64,000 nucleotides of DNA from a bacterium (GTDB lineage Bacteria; Verrucomicrobiota; Verrucomicrobiia; Verrucomicrobiales; Akkermansiaceae). Of the stretch, positions 1 through 9,111 are shown piece by piece; position 1 is the first letter of the stretch, and each line of letters starts with the position of its first letter. Made by a program: the position numbers and the translations under genes. The notes beneath the pieces were generated by a model. That model had not been told where the DNA came from and searched no databases. It was given only the letters and a program-made list of their open reading frames with translations. The DNA lies in contig JAAEZT010000013.1 of the NCBI GenBank assembly GCA_018222765.1, positions 1 through 64,000 of the forward strand. Direction: 5' to 3'.

Positions 1-207
1 AAGAGCGAACAGGCAAGAAAAAGGCCTCCCGCGAGAAGGCTTGAACTCTTTGAGTATGGCATAGAAATTATTCTACAGGGTGCTCGACTAAAAATCAATA
101 CAGCGCGAGCGGATTCGTCTGGAAAGCTCCACCTTCACGATTGTTTTGGTCCGGCTTTCTTGGCCAAACTTGAAAAAATCTCCGGAGCATCTGCTAAGGA
201 TACATGA
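1..207 (+). CDS. 3' end of an unidentified gene (5' truncated by window edge)
   Basis: Frame 1 is open from the first base to a TGA at 205-207, 68 codons without a start, so it could be the end of a gene that begins outside the window. The stop overlaps an ATG at 204-206 (ATGA), the arrangement seen in coupled genes, but the probable start of the downstream peptidase is about 78 bases later. The translation has a basic beginning and no motif that I recognise. It could equally be a chance open stretch. Confidence 0.3.
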   Translation, partial: KSEQARKRPPARRLELFEYGIEIILQGARLKINTARADSSGKLHLHDCFGPAFLAKLEKISGASAKDT

Positions 208-281
208 TGGGCGTTTTTAGAACTACAGGCTTCTCACATGCCATGCAATGGGGTAGGTCGTGCCTTCACTCCTATCGATCT

Positions 282-3200
282 ATGATGTTTATTAACTGGC
301 TCCGCCCCACCCTTCCCGGATTTCTCGCTCTTGCGGTTGGAATTCTCCCCTATGCTTCCGCTAACGAAATAGAGCCTGATAAGAAACCCACTTCCGAAGC
401 GACTGATCGCAAGACTAAGAAAAAGAGCAAGAAGACTCCGACAGAAGCAAAAAAACAGGCCATCACTCCAGCTGACTACGGTCGCTGGGAGCGACTCCTC
501 GGCCAAAACCTCTCCGCAAATGGACGCTGGCTCACCTACGAAGTCGCCCGAGTTGATGAAAACCGACAATTGAATCTCCACAATCTCAAATCAAAAAAGA
601 ACGAACCTACCGCCAGCTACAAGCAGGGCACCCGCCCCATCTTCTCGGATGACAGTTCCTGGCTGGCCGTCACCATCGGCAAGTCCCCGGATCAGATTAA
701 AAAGGAGAAAAAGGCCGGCCCGAAGGCGCCAAAAACAGCGGGCAGAATAATAAAGCTCAGACGACTGAATGACGGCAAGACTACCGAATTAAAAAACGTC
801 GGGGCCTTCTCATTCAGCGCCGACAGTCACTTCGCCGCGATGGAAATTCTCCCAAAGCCATCCACTACGCCCAAACCGGAGGCAACAGGTCCCGGAAAGA
901 TCCTCATCGTCCGCGAACTGGCCAGCGGCAAGGACACCACCTTCGGAAACGTGGTCCAACATGCCTGGAGCGACCAAAGCTCTCTTCTTGCCATGGTCGT
1001 CGACTCGCCATCCATCAGCAATACCCTACAGGTTTTCGATCCAGCCAAGGGCACACTCCGCACTCTTGAGTCAAACGAACAAAACTACACCGCATTGGTT
1101 TGGCGCGACAACTCCATGGATCTCGCTGCAATGCGGGAGATGAAGCGCGAACCCAAGGACGACGCCTCGCACATACTCCTCGCCTGGCGAAATCTCGATC
1201 AGGATGAACCCGCTCACTTTTCCTACGAACACACCGGGGACCAATCCTTCCCGAAGGAGATGTTTCTCACAAGCGGGAATTTCGCATGGTCGAAGGACGG
1301 AAAATCAATCTCCTGCGACTTAAAACAAAAGAAGAAATCAAAAGACGAAGCAGAGAAGAAGCCCGCACCTGAGGAGAAGAAGGAAACCAACGAAAAATCC
1401 AAACTCGCTCCAGAGCCCGAACCAAAGGATCCCCCAGAAAAGACGGAAGGTCAGACCAAACCTCTACGCGAATCGATCGAAGAAGATTCAAATGTGGAAG
1501 TCTGGCACTCCAAGGACATCGACATTATGCCGCTTCAGAAGAAGAAGGCCTCGCAACTTGAGAATCCCAAACGTCGCTCTCTTTGGTGGCTGGACAGCGG
1601 GAAGCTCATTCAAATTGGCAACGATCTCACCGAGCAAGTCAGCGTTCTTCGTTCCGGAACTCACGCCATCGGCGCCGACTATACCCCTCACGAACGCAAC
1701 GCAATGTTCGGACCCCGGCTCTTTGACCTCTATGTCATCAAGACTAATTCCGGGAAACGGAAGCGAATCGAAAAGGGACTCAAATACCAGCTCTCACCCA
1801 GCCCCAACGGTCGCTACCTCCTCTACCTTCGCGATGGTCATGTCTGGTCGCACGACATCAAAAGCAACAAGAAGCGCAACCTGACCAAGGACCTCAAAAC
1901 CCACTTCACCAATCAGGAAGACGACACCCTCTCCAAAGAAAAACGGCCCTACAGCAATGCCGTGTGGTTGAGAAACTCATCTGCGGTCCTTCTCTTCGAT
2001 CGCTTTGACATTTGGAAAATCGCTCCCAATGGCTCAAGCGCGGTGAAGCTGACCAACGGAGCTAAAGATATGATCCGACACCGCCTCTCAACCGCCAACT
2101 TCCGCAAAGATGACGAAGGGGCTCTCAATCCGGACTCTCCTCTCTTTATCGGTCTTTATGGCGAGCTCACCAAAAACTCTGGCTATGCCCGACTGCAGCT
2201 CGACCGCGATCCCGAGAAGCCAGGAAAGCTCGACACGCTCATTTGGGAGGACCGCTCCATCAGCCGACTCAGCAAAGCCGAGAAAGCCAAAGTCTTCACC
2301 TTCGTAAAGGAACGCAGCGATGAATCTCCGGACCTTTTCGTTGCGACTGGCGACCTGCGCAAGGCGAAGAAACTCACCAGTACCAATGCCTTCCAAAAAG
2401 ACTTTCTCTGGGGCCGCTCGGAACTCGTGAATTTCAAAAACAAAAACGGAGTCCCTCTTCAAGGCTCTCTAACCTACCCCGCAAACTACAAGGCCGGTGA
2501 GAAGTATCCCATGATCGTCTACATCTATGAAGAACGATCACAGAACCTCCACCGCTACGCAGTCCCAACTGAAAAGCACCCTTACAATCCCGCCGTTTAT
2601 TCTGCCGAGGGATACTTCGTCTTTCAACCTGACATCGTCTATCGCCCCCAGGAACCCGGAATCTCCGCGGTGGAATGCGTGGTTCCCGCCGTAGAGGAAG
2701 TTCTCAAAACAGGCATGATCGATAAGGACCGCGTTGGACTCGTCGGGCATTCATGGGGCGCTTACCAAACGTCCTTCATTGTAACCCAGACCGACCTCTT
2801 CTCCGCGGGAATCGCGGGAGCCCCACTCACAAACATGATGAGCATGGCGGTGAGCGTTTATTGGAATAGCGGGCAAACCAATGCCTGGATTTTCGCACAG
2901 TCCCAGGGACGCATGGACAAGCCTTTCTGGCGCGACGTAGACAACTACGTCCGCAACTCCCCCATCCACGGACTCGACAACCTCAATACTCCGCTCCTCA
3001 TCGCTTTCGGCGACAAAGATGGCGCCGTCGATTGGGGACAAGGCGTGCAGATGTACAACGCCGCACGCTGGGCCGGCAAGGACGACCTCGTTATGCTCGT
3101 CTACCCGGGAGAAAACCACAGCCTTCGCAAGGAAGAGAACATGGTCGACTACCACTACCGTGTCCTCGAATGGTTTGGCCATTACCTCAAGGGAAAGGAA

Positions 3201-3422
3201 GCTCCCAAGTGGATCACCGAAGGAAAATCTTACCTCGAAAGAAAAGAGGAACTGGAAAAGAAAAAGGAAAAGGCCAAGCAACCCGCCGCCAAACCAGCGA
3301 AGCCGCCAACTCCATCCCCAAAAGTAAAATCTTCAGTCGAGCCAGAGAAAGAAGAAGAACCAAAGAAGCGCAGGAATCGGAAAAAGAGCACAAAGCCCAC
3401 TGCAAAATCCGGTAAAATTTAA
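282..3422 (+). CDS. Secreted S9-family serine peptidase (prolyl oligopeptidase / acylaminoacyl-peptidase type)
   Basis: Predicted exported serine peptidase that cleaves short peptides. An N-terminal beta-propeller-like region is followed by a C-terminal alpha/beta-hydrolase domain. The nucleophile elbow GHSWGA has its Ser codon at 2751-2753, the likely Asp lies in GDKDGAVD (codon at 3018) and the His in PGENHS (codon at 3117), giving the Ser-Asp-His order of the family. The frame is open from an ATG at 204, but a signal peptide (NWLRPTLPGFLALAVGILPY, then ASA) follows the ATGs at 282 and 285, so I start at 282. Odd features are three Lys/Glu-rich low-complexity stretches: after the signal peptide, within the propeller (about 1320-1460), and a 60-residue tail (after about 3230). 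These make the protein longer than typical S9 enzymes. A second, different S9 enzyme lies at 35282. The fold and catalytic class are firm; the substrate is not. Confidence 0.9.
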   Translation: MMFINWLRPTLPGFLALAVGILPYASANEIEPDKKPTSEATDRKTKKKSKKTPTEAKKQAITPADYGRWERLLGQNLSANGRWLTYEVARVDENRQLNLHNLKSKKNEPTASYKQGTRPIFSDDSSWLAVTIGKSPDQIKKEKKAGPKAPKTAGRIIKLRRLNDGKTTELKNVGAFSFSADSHFAAMEILPKPSTTPKPEATGPGKILIVRELASGKDTTFGNVVQHAWSDQSSLLAMVVDSPSISNTLQVFDPAKGTLRTLESNEQNYTALVWRDNSMDLAAMREMKREPKDDASHILLAWRNLDQDEPAHFSYEHTGDQSFPKEMFLTSGNFAWSKDGKSISCDLKQKKKSKDEAEKKPAPEEKKETNEKSKLAPEPEPKDPPEKTEGQTKPLRESIEEDSNVEVWHSKDIDIMPLQKKKASQLENPKRRSLWWLDSGKLIQIGNDLTEQVSVLRSGTHAIGADYTPHERNAMFGPRLFDLYVIKTNSGKRKRIEKGLKYQLSPSPNGRYLLYLRDGHVWSHDIKSNKKRNLTKDLKTHFTNQEDDTLSKEKRPYSNAVWLRNSSAVLLFDRFDIWKIAPNGSSAVKLTNGAKDMIRHRLSTANFRKDDEGALNPDSPLFIGLYGELTKNSGYARLQLDRDPEKPGKLDTLIWEDRSISRLSKAEKAKVFTFVKERSDESPDLFVATGDLRKAKKLTSTNAFQKDFLWGRSELVNFKNKNGVPLQGSLTYPANYKAGEKYPMIVYIYEERSQNLHRYAVPTEKHPYNPAVYSAEGYFVFQPDIVYRPQEPGISAVECVVPAVEEVLKTGMIDKDRVGLVGHSWGAYQTSFIVTQTDLFSAGIAGAPLTNMMSMAVSVYWNSGQTNAWIFAQSQGRMDKPFWRDVDNYVRNSPIHGLDNLNTPLLIAFGDKDGAVDWGQGVQMYNAARWAGKDDLVMLVYPGENHSLRKEENMVDYHYRVLEWFGHYLKGKEAPKWITEGKSYLERKEELEKKKEKAKQPAAKPAKPPTPSPKVKSSVEPEKEEEPKKRRNRKKSTKPTAKSGKI

Positions 3423-3429
3423 GCCTAGC

Positions 3430-3465
3430 GAACCCCCAATCAGCCCCCTCTCATTGGGCGGGTTC
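3430..3465. terminator. Inverted repeat between convergent reading frames, possible bidirectional terminator
   Basis: GAACCC-CCAAT at 3430-3440 pairs with ATTGG-GC-GGGTTC at 3453-3465 across a 12-base loop with a 2-base bulge. It lies just after the S9 peptidase stop and overlaps the last codons of the small minus-strand frame. No strong T-run follows on either strand, so factor-independent termination is uncertain. Confidence 0.35.
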
Positions 3466-3675
3466 TTCGCAGCCCGACATTCCGCAGGTCCAGCGCCAGG
3501 TGTCGGGATTGGTCCAGTCCTTCACGTTCACGTCGGTGAGTTCCCAGATGAGGGAGATACGCCGGTCGGCACGCAGCGTCATGGGCTCGCAATAGAACTG
3601 GAAATGACTCAGCAATATTAGTCCTCTCGGCCTGAGCAAACGATCACGCAAATCCAAAAATAGTCCCCGTTGCAT
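3451..3675 (-). CDS. Small hypothetical protein, 74 aa
   Basis: Short minus-strand frame in the 400-base gap between the S9 peptidase and the exonuclease. The N-terminus is basic. The C-terminal half is rich in Trp and acidic residues and contains a Cys pair in TCGMSGCEE, suggesting a possible small metal- or disulfide-containing domain. An in-frame TGA directly precedes the ATG and I see no good Shine-Dalgarno sequence, so this may be the 3' remnant of a longer decayed gene. The hairpin at its 3' end mildly supports a real transcript. No family recognised. Confidence 0.35.
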   Translation of the reverse strand: MQRGLFLDLRDRLLRPRGLILLSHFQFYCEPMTLRADRRISLIWELTDVNVKDWTNPDTWRWTCGMSGCEEPAQ

Positions 3676-3822
3676 TCACAGTATTTCTACGCTGACGTCT
3701 TGATCTTCGAATGCGAGGAGAGCCAAGTGAGCAATTACACAAAAGAGTGCATCAGCGCCGGACGCGTTGAGAGTTTGCAGAGGGACCCAACTTCAACCAA
3801 GATACCGTCCAGCTAACACAAA

Positions 3823-4521
3823 ATGAATGAACCCAGATCCCGGCCCAATCACCATCAGAACGGCAATGCCGACAGTGCTAAACGAAGCGAACCAAAGAAA
3901 ACGGACAAGCCTTCTCACCCGGTAGCGCCCACGAAAGCGGAGACCGCCCTCCTTCCCCCCTTCCAGGGAGTTTCTCCCCACGAAATCCATGTCCCAGAAA
4001 CCCGGTCAGAATGCCAGGACGCTGTCGATGAAATTCTCAGCGCAGGAATTGGCGGTTTCGACACCGAAACCAAGCCAACCTTCCGAAAAGGACAGAAATG
4101 CACAGGCCCCCACGTGGTACAATTTGCCCTCACCAACAAAGCCTTCATCTTCCAGATTCATCGAAACGATTGCGAGAAAGCCGCTGCCGAACTCATCTCT
4201 TCAGAGGACGTTCTCAAAGTCGGCTTTGGATTAAAGAACGATCACGGACAGATCAGAAATCGATTCGGAATCGCGCTAAATAATGTTCTCGATCTCGACC
4301 AAATCTTCCGCAAGATGGGCTACCGGGGACAGATCGGCGTCCGCGGAGCCATCGGAGTTCTCCTCAAACAGAGCTTCAAGAAGTCAAAGAAAATAACCAC
4401 CAGCAACTGGGCCCTCCCCGAACTCAACCAACGACAATTGCTCTACGCAGCCAACGACGCCTTTGCGGCCCTCAAGATCATGGAAGCTTTGGAGCAAGAG
4501 GGACACTACTCATTACCCTAG
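3823..4521 (+). CDS. 3'-5' exonuclease, DEDDy type (RNase D / WRN-exonuclease-like)
   Basis: Predicted single-domain 3'-5' exonuclease acting on DNA or RNA ends with two metal ions. Motif I is GFDTET (D80, E82), motif II lies in GFGLKND (D140), and motif III is YAAND (Y208, D212), the Tyr-xxx-Asp signature of the DEDDy class. Residues 1-45 are a polar, probably disordered extension. The length (232 aa) fits an exonuclease domain alone, without the HRDC domain of true RNase D. It converges with the SUI1-family gene, 13 bases between stops. Whether it acts on DNA or RNA cannot be told from the sequence. Confidence 0.9.
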   Translation: MNEPRSRPNHHQNGNADSAKRSEPKKTDKPSHPVAPTKAETALLPPFQGVSPHEIHVPETRSECQDAVDEILSAGIGGFDTETKPTFRKGQKCTGPHVVQFALTNKAFIFQIHRNDCEKAAAELISSEDVLKVGFGLKNDHGQIRNRFGIALNNVLDLDQIFRKMGYRGQIGVRGAIGVLLKQSFKKSKKITTSNWALPELNQRQLLYAANDAFAALKIMEALEQEGHYSLP

Positions 4522-4534
4522 GAAAGTAGCTAAG

Positions 4535-4930
4535 TTAGCCACCTGCAAAGACCGGATTAAAACCCGCCTCCTCCAGGATCCGCTTCACCTCTTCCCTTTT
4601 ATCTCCCTGAATTTCGATGCAGCCGTCTTTCACAGTCCCTCCCACTCCACAGGCTTTCTGCATTTTCTTTGCCAGCTCCTTTTTCTCGGGAAGGCCAATC
4701 CCCGTAAAACTCTTCACCACCGTCACAGCCTTACCCCCGCGATGCGCGGTCTGACGGACAATGTCTACACGCCCACGGTTGGTATTTTTCTGGCCCCGCT
4801 TGGATGTCTTCGAAGGTAATTCTCCTTCCGGGCCTGATGGCAAATTACTCAGTGCATCCAAGGCATTAAAGGCATTCGGCATTTCCGGTTCTTCCAGCAA
4901 ACGCTTCGCTTTATCTTTTCTCCGGCTCAC
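4535..4930 (-). CDS. yciH: SUI1/eIF1-like translation factor (YciH family)
   Basis: Small protein of the SUI1 fold, related to eukaryotic eIF1 and E. coli YciH, thought to bind the small ribosomal subunit and influence start-codon fidelity. The conserved part is in the C-terminal half: GGKAVTVVKSFTGI, then the Lys-rich KKMQKACGVGGTVKDG and EIQGDKREEVKRILEEAGF. The first 50 residues are a charged linker. The length (131 aa) is slightly above the usual 105-110 aa because of that linker. It is a single gene converging on the exonuclease. Confidence 0.9.
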   Translation of the reverse strand: MSRRKDKAKRLLEEPEMPNAFNALDALSNLPSGPEGELPSKTSKRGQKNTNRGRVDIVRQTAHRGGKAVTVVKSFTGIGLPEKKELAKKMQKACGVGGTVKDGCIEIQGDKREEVKRILEEAGFNPVFAGG

Positions 4931-4965
4931 ACTAACTATTCAAGGATGAGAATGCACGGACCCCA

Positions 4966-5007
4966 AGAATAAAACATCCCCCTTCGGTCAAAGCCGAAGA
5001 GGGATGT
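4966..5007 (-). terminator. Rho-independent terminator of the propeller-cupredoxin gene
   Basis: Arms 4974-4987 and 4994-5007 pair over 14 bases with one mismatch (CTTCGG/CCGAAG core plus ACATCCC/GGGATGT) around a 6-base loop. On the minus strand the hairpin is followed by TTTTATTCTT. It sits 27 bases after the stop codon of the gene ending at 5034. Confidence 0.85.
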
Positions 5008-5033
5008 GATATTGAATTCGAGTCAGATAAGAA

Positions 5034-8000
5034 TCACTTCGCGACAATTTCTCCGCGCATCAGGATGGCGTGCCCAGGGAAGGTGCAGACAAAGGGATAC
5101 TTTCCAGGCTTATCGAAGGTGATCTCGATAGTCTCCTTTTTGCCTGGATCCAGAAGCTTGGAAGCGGCAAGAATATCAGAACTCTCGGGAACGAACTGCT
5201 TTTTAAAACCTTCAGCACCAAGTTCAATTGCAAGATTAGCCACCTTGTCGGCTGCTCCCGGCTTCACAATAATCAAGTTATGCTGCATGACATCGGGGTT
5301 ATTAAAGACGAGTTGCAGTTTCTTACCAACGGGAACCTCAAGAGTCTTCAAATCATACTTAATTGACTCATAGACACAGTTGACCTGCGCAGTCACGAGC
5401 TCCTTGGTCTCTTTGATAATTCCCTTGGGGTATTTCTTCTGCTTCTTCACCTTCACCACTGCATCGTTGAGAGTAGCGACAGCAAAGTTGTAGACGTCTT
5501 GATAGTTCTTATCGACACCGGCGGCCTTCGCCTTCTCAACAATTCGAAGCCCGTTGGTTTTGTCGAGGTAAGAAGCAACGACCATGGCTTCAAGTCGAAC
5601 AGTTCCGTTTTTGTCACCCGCAGCCATGTCGAGCAGGGTGAGATGATCAGGAATAATATCCAGGTTGTAACGTAAAACACGAACTGCAGCGGCCCGGACT
5701 CGTTGATCTTTGGAGACAAGCAGCTCTTTCAGCAAGGATGCATCGACCTTGTCAGCTCCCCAAGTTACCCAAAGAGCTTCCAGCTTCAGGCGATCATCAT
5801 TCTGTTTGGAAGCCCAGGCAACAGCAGCAGGAACGACTTCTTCAGCCTTGCGCTCACGGAGTTCACGACGGGTGCGATAGCGCATTCGGTCCTCCGGAAG
5901 AGTGAGGTTGGAGAGCAATTGACCGATGGAGGCTCCATCCACTTTAGCAGGCTTAACCAAGGGACGACTAGGGTAAGTCACACGGTAGATTCGTCCATGA
6001 ACATGGTCGCGATACGGATCACGCGCATTGTGCTGCATATGTCCGATCAAGGTGTTCTGCCAGTCGGCGACGTAAAGCGATCCATCGGGAGCAAACTCGA
6101 GATCGACCGGGCGAAAGTTCCGGTCATCCGAAACGAAGAGATCATGCACATACTCGGTAGAGAATCCGGTATCCTTTTCCACCATCTTGTGCTGCTTGGC
6201 ACCGAGATATCCGATATTATTATTGATGAGAATGTCACCTTGGACTTCATCAGGGAAATGACGGCTTGAAACGACTTCAATTCCCGAAGTAGGCCGCACC
6301 TTGTTACTGGTAAGAATATCGCGGGCTCTCATGTTAGCACCGTAGCGAACCTTCACGGTCCCCGGAAGCATCCAAGTCATACTAGGGCCTGATGTATGGA
6401 GGAAAAAGTCCTGCCCATACTTGTCAAAGGCAACACCCCAGGGATTTGGAATGCTGTATTGAGAGTAGCGCATGATGTGCTTCTTCTGCGGGCTGTAACG
6501 GAAAAATCCGCCATTGGTCCCTCGTGCTGGACCGTAGACGCTCTCGGTGTTGGAGTGCAGGAAAACCCCTTCGCACATCACGAACGCGCCACTTGGGTCC
6601 GCACAAAATGCCGAGATCGCGTGGTGGGTGTCGTGATCGTCAAAACCACTCAGAATCACTTCCTTTTCGTCATAGCGATCATCACCATCGACATCCCGAT
6701 AACGAATCAAATTCCCGCTCTGGGACACGTAAACACCATCGTGTGAAATCTCGAAGCCAATCGGGATATGAAGATCATCGGCAAAAATGATCTGACGGTC
6801 GGCCTTTCCGTCGTTGTCGGTATCTTCGAGAATAATCAGCTTGTCCTTTGGCTTGGGATCTCCGACCCGGTAGTGAGGATAGCTTTCCATGGTGGCGACC
6901 CAGAGGCGCCCTTTGTTATCAAAGGCAAGCTGCACCGGATTTTTTAGGTCGGAAAAAGTCTCCTCTGAAGCAAAGAGTTCAATCTTGTATCCGTCAGCTA
7001 CCTTAATCTTGGTTTGAGCCACTTTGCCCGGAGCATATTCGGCAGGACCATTTTTATTACTCGGTTTGTAATTCGTTTTCACCGGAGGAAGTTCGGTGGT
7101 CTTAGCGTCCGCTGCTTTAACATCGAAACTCGCTCCTTTCAAGGTCGCCCAGATCGCCTTGTCACGAATAACCGTCATTTCACGGGTCTTCTTAATTTCA
7201 AAAGGATAATTGTCCGGTCCATATGGATTATAGCGACGCCCATAAACATGAACGCCATTGGGAACCTTGAAGTCATTCAACCACATGAAATTTTTCTCGG
7301 TGACCGCGGCATGAACGGCCTCACGCTTTCCTTTTCCCGCACTATTCTTTCCAAAGAGAGCTTTGGTCAATCCGGGAGCAAGCTTCCGGTATCCGGCATC
7401 GTTCAGAAGAGCGCCATCTCTCGTGAGTTGCTCGCCCGAACCATACCACTTCTGACTTGGAGTAAAGACATCCACAAACAAGACTCCATTGGCTTTCGCT
7501 ACTGCCTTCATGGCCTCGGAGTAGACCTGCAAGTTGGCATTCTCTTCTTGCCCATTTGGAACACTGAATTTTGTCGAGAGATCCTGAATAGCATTCGGAG
7601 AGACGAGAGCCAACTGCGGAATGGATTCCCCATTATACTTACGCGAGAGCGTGTGCTTCACAAAGGCTTCAAGCTCCTTCTTGAATCGCTCGACATCATC
7701 CGCGCCTTCGAAGGAGGAATTAAATCCAAAGAACGCGACAATGGTATCTGCGCCCATCCGGGTCAGCCATTGATCGGGAGTTTCGAAATGGCCGACCGGC
7801 TTTGACGATGCCTGCAACGCTTGGGGAAGAAGTTCCTTCGCTCCGGGAAAAGCATACTGGCGCTCCTGATCACGTCCGGGATGCGGTCGGAAGCCCGGCG
7901 TATTTCCCTCATCTCCCATATTACGAATGGTCAGGTCCTGACTAGGAAAAGTTAGATAGATCTCCGTTTCAAAATGCCCGAAGTGATTCATCCGCGAGGC

Positions 8001-8201
8001 CATGCCCGTTCCAATGATCGCGATAGTGTCGCCCTTGTTCACCGAGAGCTTCGAAGGTGCGGCCTGGGCTTTGAATTCAACCGCTTCCGGATTCATCGGA
8101 GGCAGCACCCCTTTCGAGAGCTTTTTCTGGGCGGAGACGACCTGCGGACTCAAACAAGCCAGCGAGGCGACAAACAGGGATTTCAGAGGTAGAGACTTCA
8201 T
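5034..8201 (-). CDS. PVC-type SGNH-hydrolase / six-bladed propeller / HEAT / cupredoxin fusion protein
   Basis: Large exported multidomain protein of a type abundant in Planctomycetes and Verrucomicrobia (membrane-bound dehydrogenase-like propeller family). Order: signal peptide (MKSLPLKSLFVASLACLSPQ), SGNH-hydrolase-like domain (GTGMASRMNHFGH start block, later DGALLNDAGY), six-bladed propeller with calcium-like DTDNDGKAD and DVDGDDRYD loops, short HEAT-like helical repeats, and a C-terminal blue-copper domain. Copper ligands of azurin type are visible: His974 in MQHNL, then Cys1039, His1044 and Met1048 in VCTFPGHAILM. The usual CxxCH haem site of many relatives is absent, so copper may replace haem as the electron carrier. 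The start is at 8201 because the signal peptide follows it; the frame is open to 8273. Followed by its own terminator. The substrate is unknown, perhaps a sugar or alcohol. Confidence 0.88.
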   Translation of the reverse strand: MKSLPLKSLFVASLACLSPQVVSAQKKLSKGVLPPMNPEAVEFKAQAAPSKLSVNKGDTIAIIGTGMASRMNHFGHFETEIYLTFPSQDLTIRNMGDEGNTPGFRPHPGRDQERQYAFPGAKELLPQALQASSKPVGHFETPDQWLTRMGADTIVAFFGFNSSFEGADDVERFKKELEAFVKHTLSRKYNGESIPQLALVSPNAIQDLSTKFSVPNGQEENANLQVYSEAMKAVAKANGVLFVDVFTPSQKWYGSGEQLTRDGALLNDAGYRKLAPGLTKALFGKNSAGKGKREAVHAAVTEKNFMWLNDFKVPNGVHVYGRRYNPYGPDNYPFEIKKTREMTVIRDKAIWATLKGASFDVKAADAKTTELPPVKTNYKPSNKNGPAEYAPGKVAQTKIKVADGYKIELFASEETFSDLKNPVQLAFDNKGRLWVATMESYPHYRVGDPKPKDKLIILEDTDNDGKADRQIIFADDLHIPIGFEISHDGVYVSQSGNLIRYRDVDGDDRYDEKEVILSGFDDHDTHHAISAFCADPSGAFVMCEGVFLHSNTESVYGPARGTNGGFFRYSPQKKHIMRYSQYSIPNPWGVAFDKYGQDFFLHTSGPSMTWMLPGTVKVRYGANMRARDILTSNKVRPTSGIEVVSSRHFPDEVQGDILINNNIGYLGAKQHKMVEKDTGFSTEYVHDLFVSDDRNFRPVDLEFAPDGSLYVADWQNTLIGHMQHNARDPYRDHVHGRIYRVTYPSRPLVKPAKVDGASIGQLLSNLTLPEDRMRYRTRRELRERKAEEVVPAAVAWASKQNDDRLKLEALWVTWGADKVDASLLKELLVSKDQRVRAAAVRVLRYNLDIIPDHLTLLDMAAGDKNGTVRLEAMVVASYLDKTNGLRIVEKAKAAGVDKNYQDVYNFAVATLNDAVVKVKKQKKYPKGIIKETKELVTAQVNCVYESIKYDLKTLEVPVGKKLQLVFNNPDVMQHNLIIVKPGAADKVANLAIELGAEGFKKQFVPESSDILAASKLLDPGKKETIEITFDKPGKYPFVCTFPGHAILMRGEIVAK

Positions 8202-8288
8202 AACAAACATTGCAAGGGTTGACGGAGAAACCGCTGCCAAGCGGGACCATAGGAACTCTCCAAGAAACCTCAAGGCAATCGCGAGAGA

Positions 8289-8414
8289 TTAACGTTTAAA
8301 TTCCCCACCGCCCATCAGGCTTTCACGGGAGAAACCCATCCCCGCGTCAGGGCCTTGAATCACCAAGACGCCATGGCCTGCCGCGTTCAGATCATGAATA
8401 TCCGCGGCTTTACA
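8289..8414 (-). pseudogene. Possible C-terminal scrap of a decayed gene
   Basis: In the gap upstream of the propeller-cupredoxin gene the minus strand holds 41 open codons ending at TAA (8289-8291). The translation is protein-like (GHGVLVIQGPDAGMGFSRES then LMGGGEFKR) but has no start codon and is preceded by a stop. It looks like the end of a lost gene. I do not recognise the family, and chance cannot be excluded. Confidence 0.25.
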
Positions 8415-8442
8415 TTACCGCAATTTCCACCCCCGAAATCGA

Positions 8443-9066
8443 TCACTTCCGACGGCGCAAAGCCAACAGAGTAAGACCAATCAGAGACAGAACGGTTTGA
8501 CCGGGCTCCGGAATTTGGCCAACTCTAATGGAAGCACCAGAATCCTCAAAGGCCCATTGGTGGATAATGCCCGGAGTGTTGTCATCCTGAAGGGTTACCT
8601 CCATCCATCCGTTCACAAGCGTGGCATCATCAAGTTCGAGTTGGAATCCAATGAAACCCGGAGTCCCTGAAGGGAACGCAGGAAAATGCGAATTCGCACC
8701 GAATGACGCTCCAAAATCATCCCCGACCAGCAACGCCCCGCTCACAACCGCACCGATTCCCAAACTGACAATTGGGTCGGTATTGTTCGCCGCACTCCTC
8801 ACAGGTTGCCAACTTGGAGAGGTGGAATCCTCATCGGCGTCATTGGTAATCCCCAGACCACCAAGCAGAAAATTAGCATCGCCAGCGGAGAACCCCTCGA
8901 GGTCATTGCTTACAAGCCCCGATTCAAGATCAACAGTGACGCCTGCGAAGGTCGTTGGGATAGGAATATTCTGATCTGGAAAGTGAATCAGGGCCGCACT
9001 TGCTACGGAGGTGAAACTCGCAACAAGAATCGCCGCGGCAGGGAGGTGATTTATATTCTGGCGCAT
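8443..9066 (-). CDS. PEP-CTERM sorting-domain protein
   Basis: Exported 207-residue protein with a signal peptide (about residues 1-24) and a C-terminal PEP-CTERM tail: IPEPGQ, a hydrophobic stretch (TVLSLIGLTLLAL) and the terminal RRRK. In the known system an exosortase recognises the PEP motif and processes or anchors the protein at the envelope. The middle is a beta-rich domain without known motifs; FPDQNIPIP and GFIGFQLELDDATLVNGWMEV resemble repeated features of verrucomicrobial PEP-CTERM proteins. No exosortase is in the window. It lies 45 bases downstream of the giant adhesin-like gene on the same strand and could be co-transcribed. The binding target is unknown. Confidence 0.9.
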   Translation of the reverse strand: MRQNINHLPAAAILVASFTSVASAALIHFPDQNIPIPTTFAGVTVDLESGLVSNDLEGFSAGDANFLLGGLGITNDADEDSTSPSWQPVRSAANNTDPIVSLGIGAVVSGALLVGDDFGASFGANSHFPAFPSGTPGFIGFQLELDDATLVNGWMEVTLQDDNTPGIIHQWAFEDSGASIRVGQIPEPGQTVLSLIGLTLLALRRRK

Positions 9067-9111
9067 AATAAGGGAGTTTAAATTCTATTGAGGTTGAGAG
9101 AAAAGATTGGA

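Noticed and set aside
4974-5007. Inverted repeat considered as a possible operator for the SUI1 gene
   Set aside because: The T-rich tail on the minus strand directly after the propeller gene makes it a terminator.
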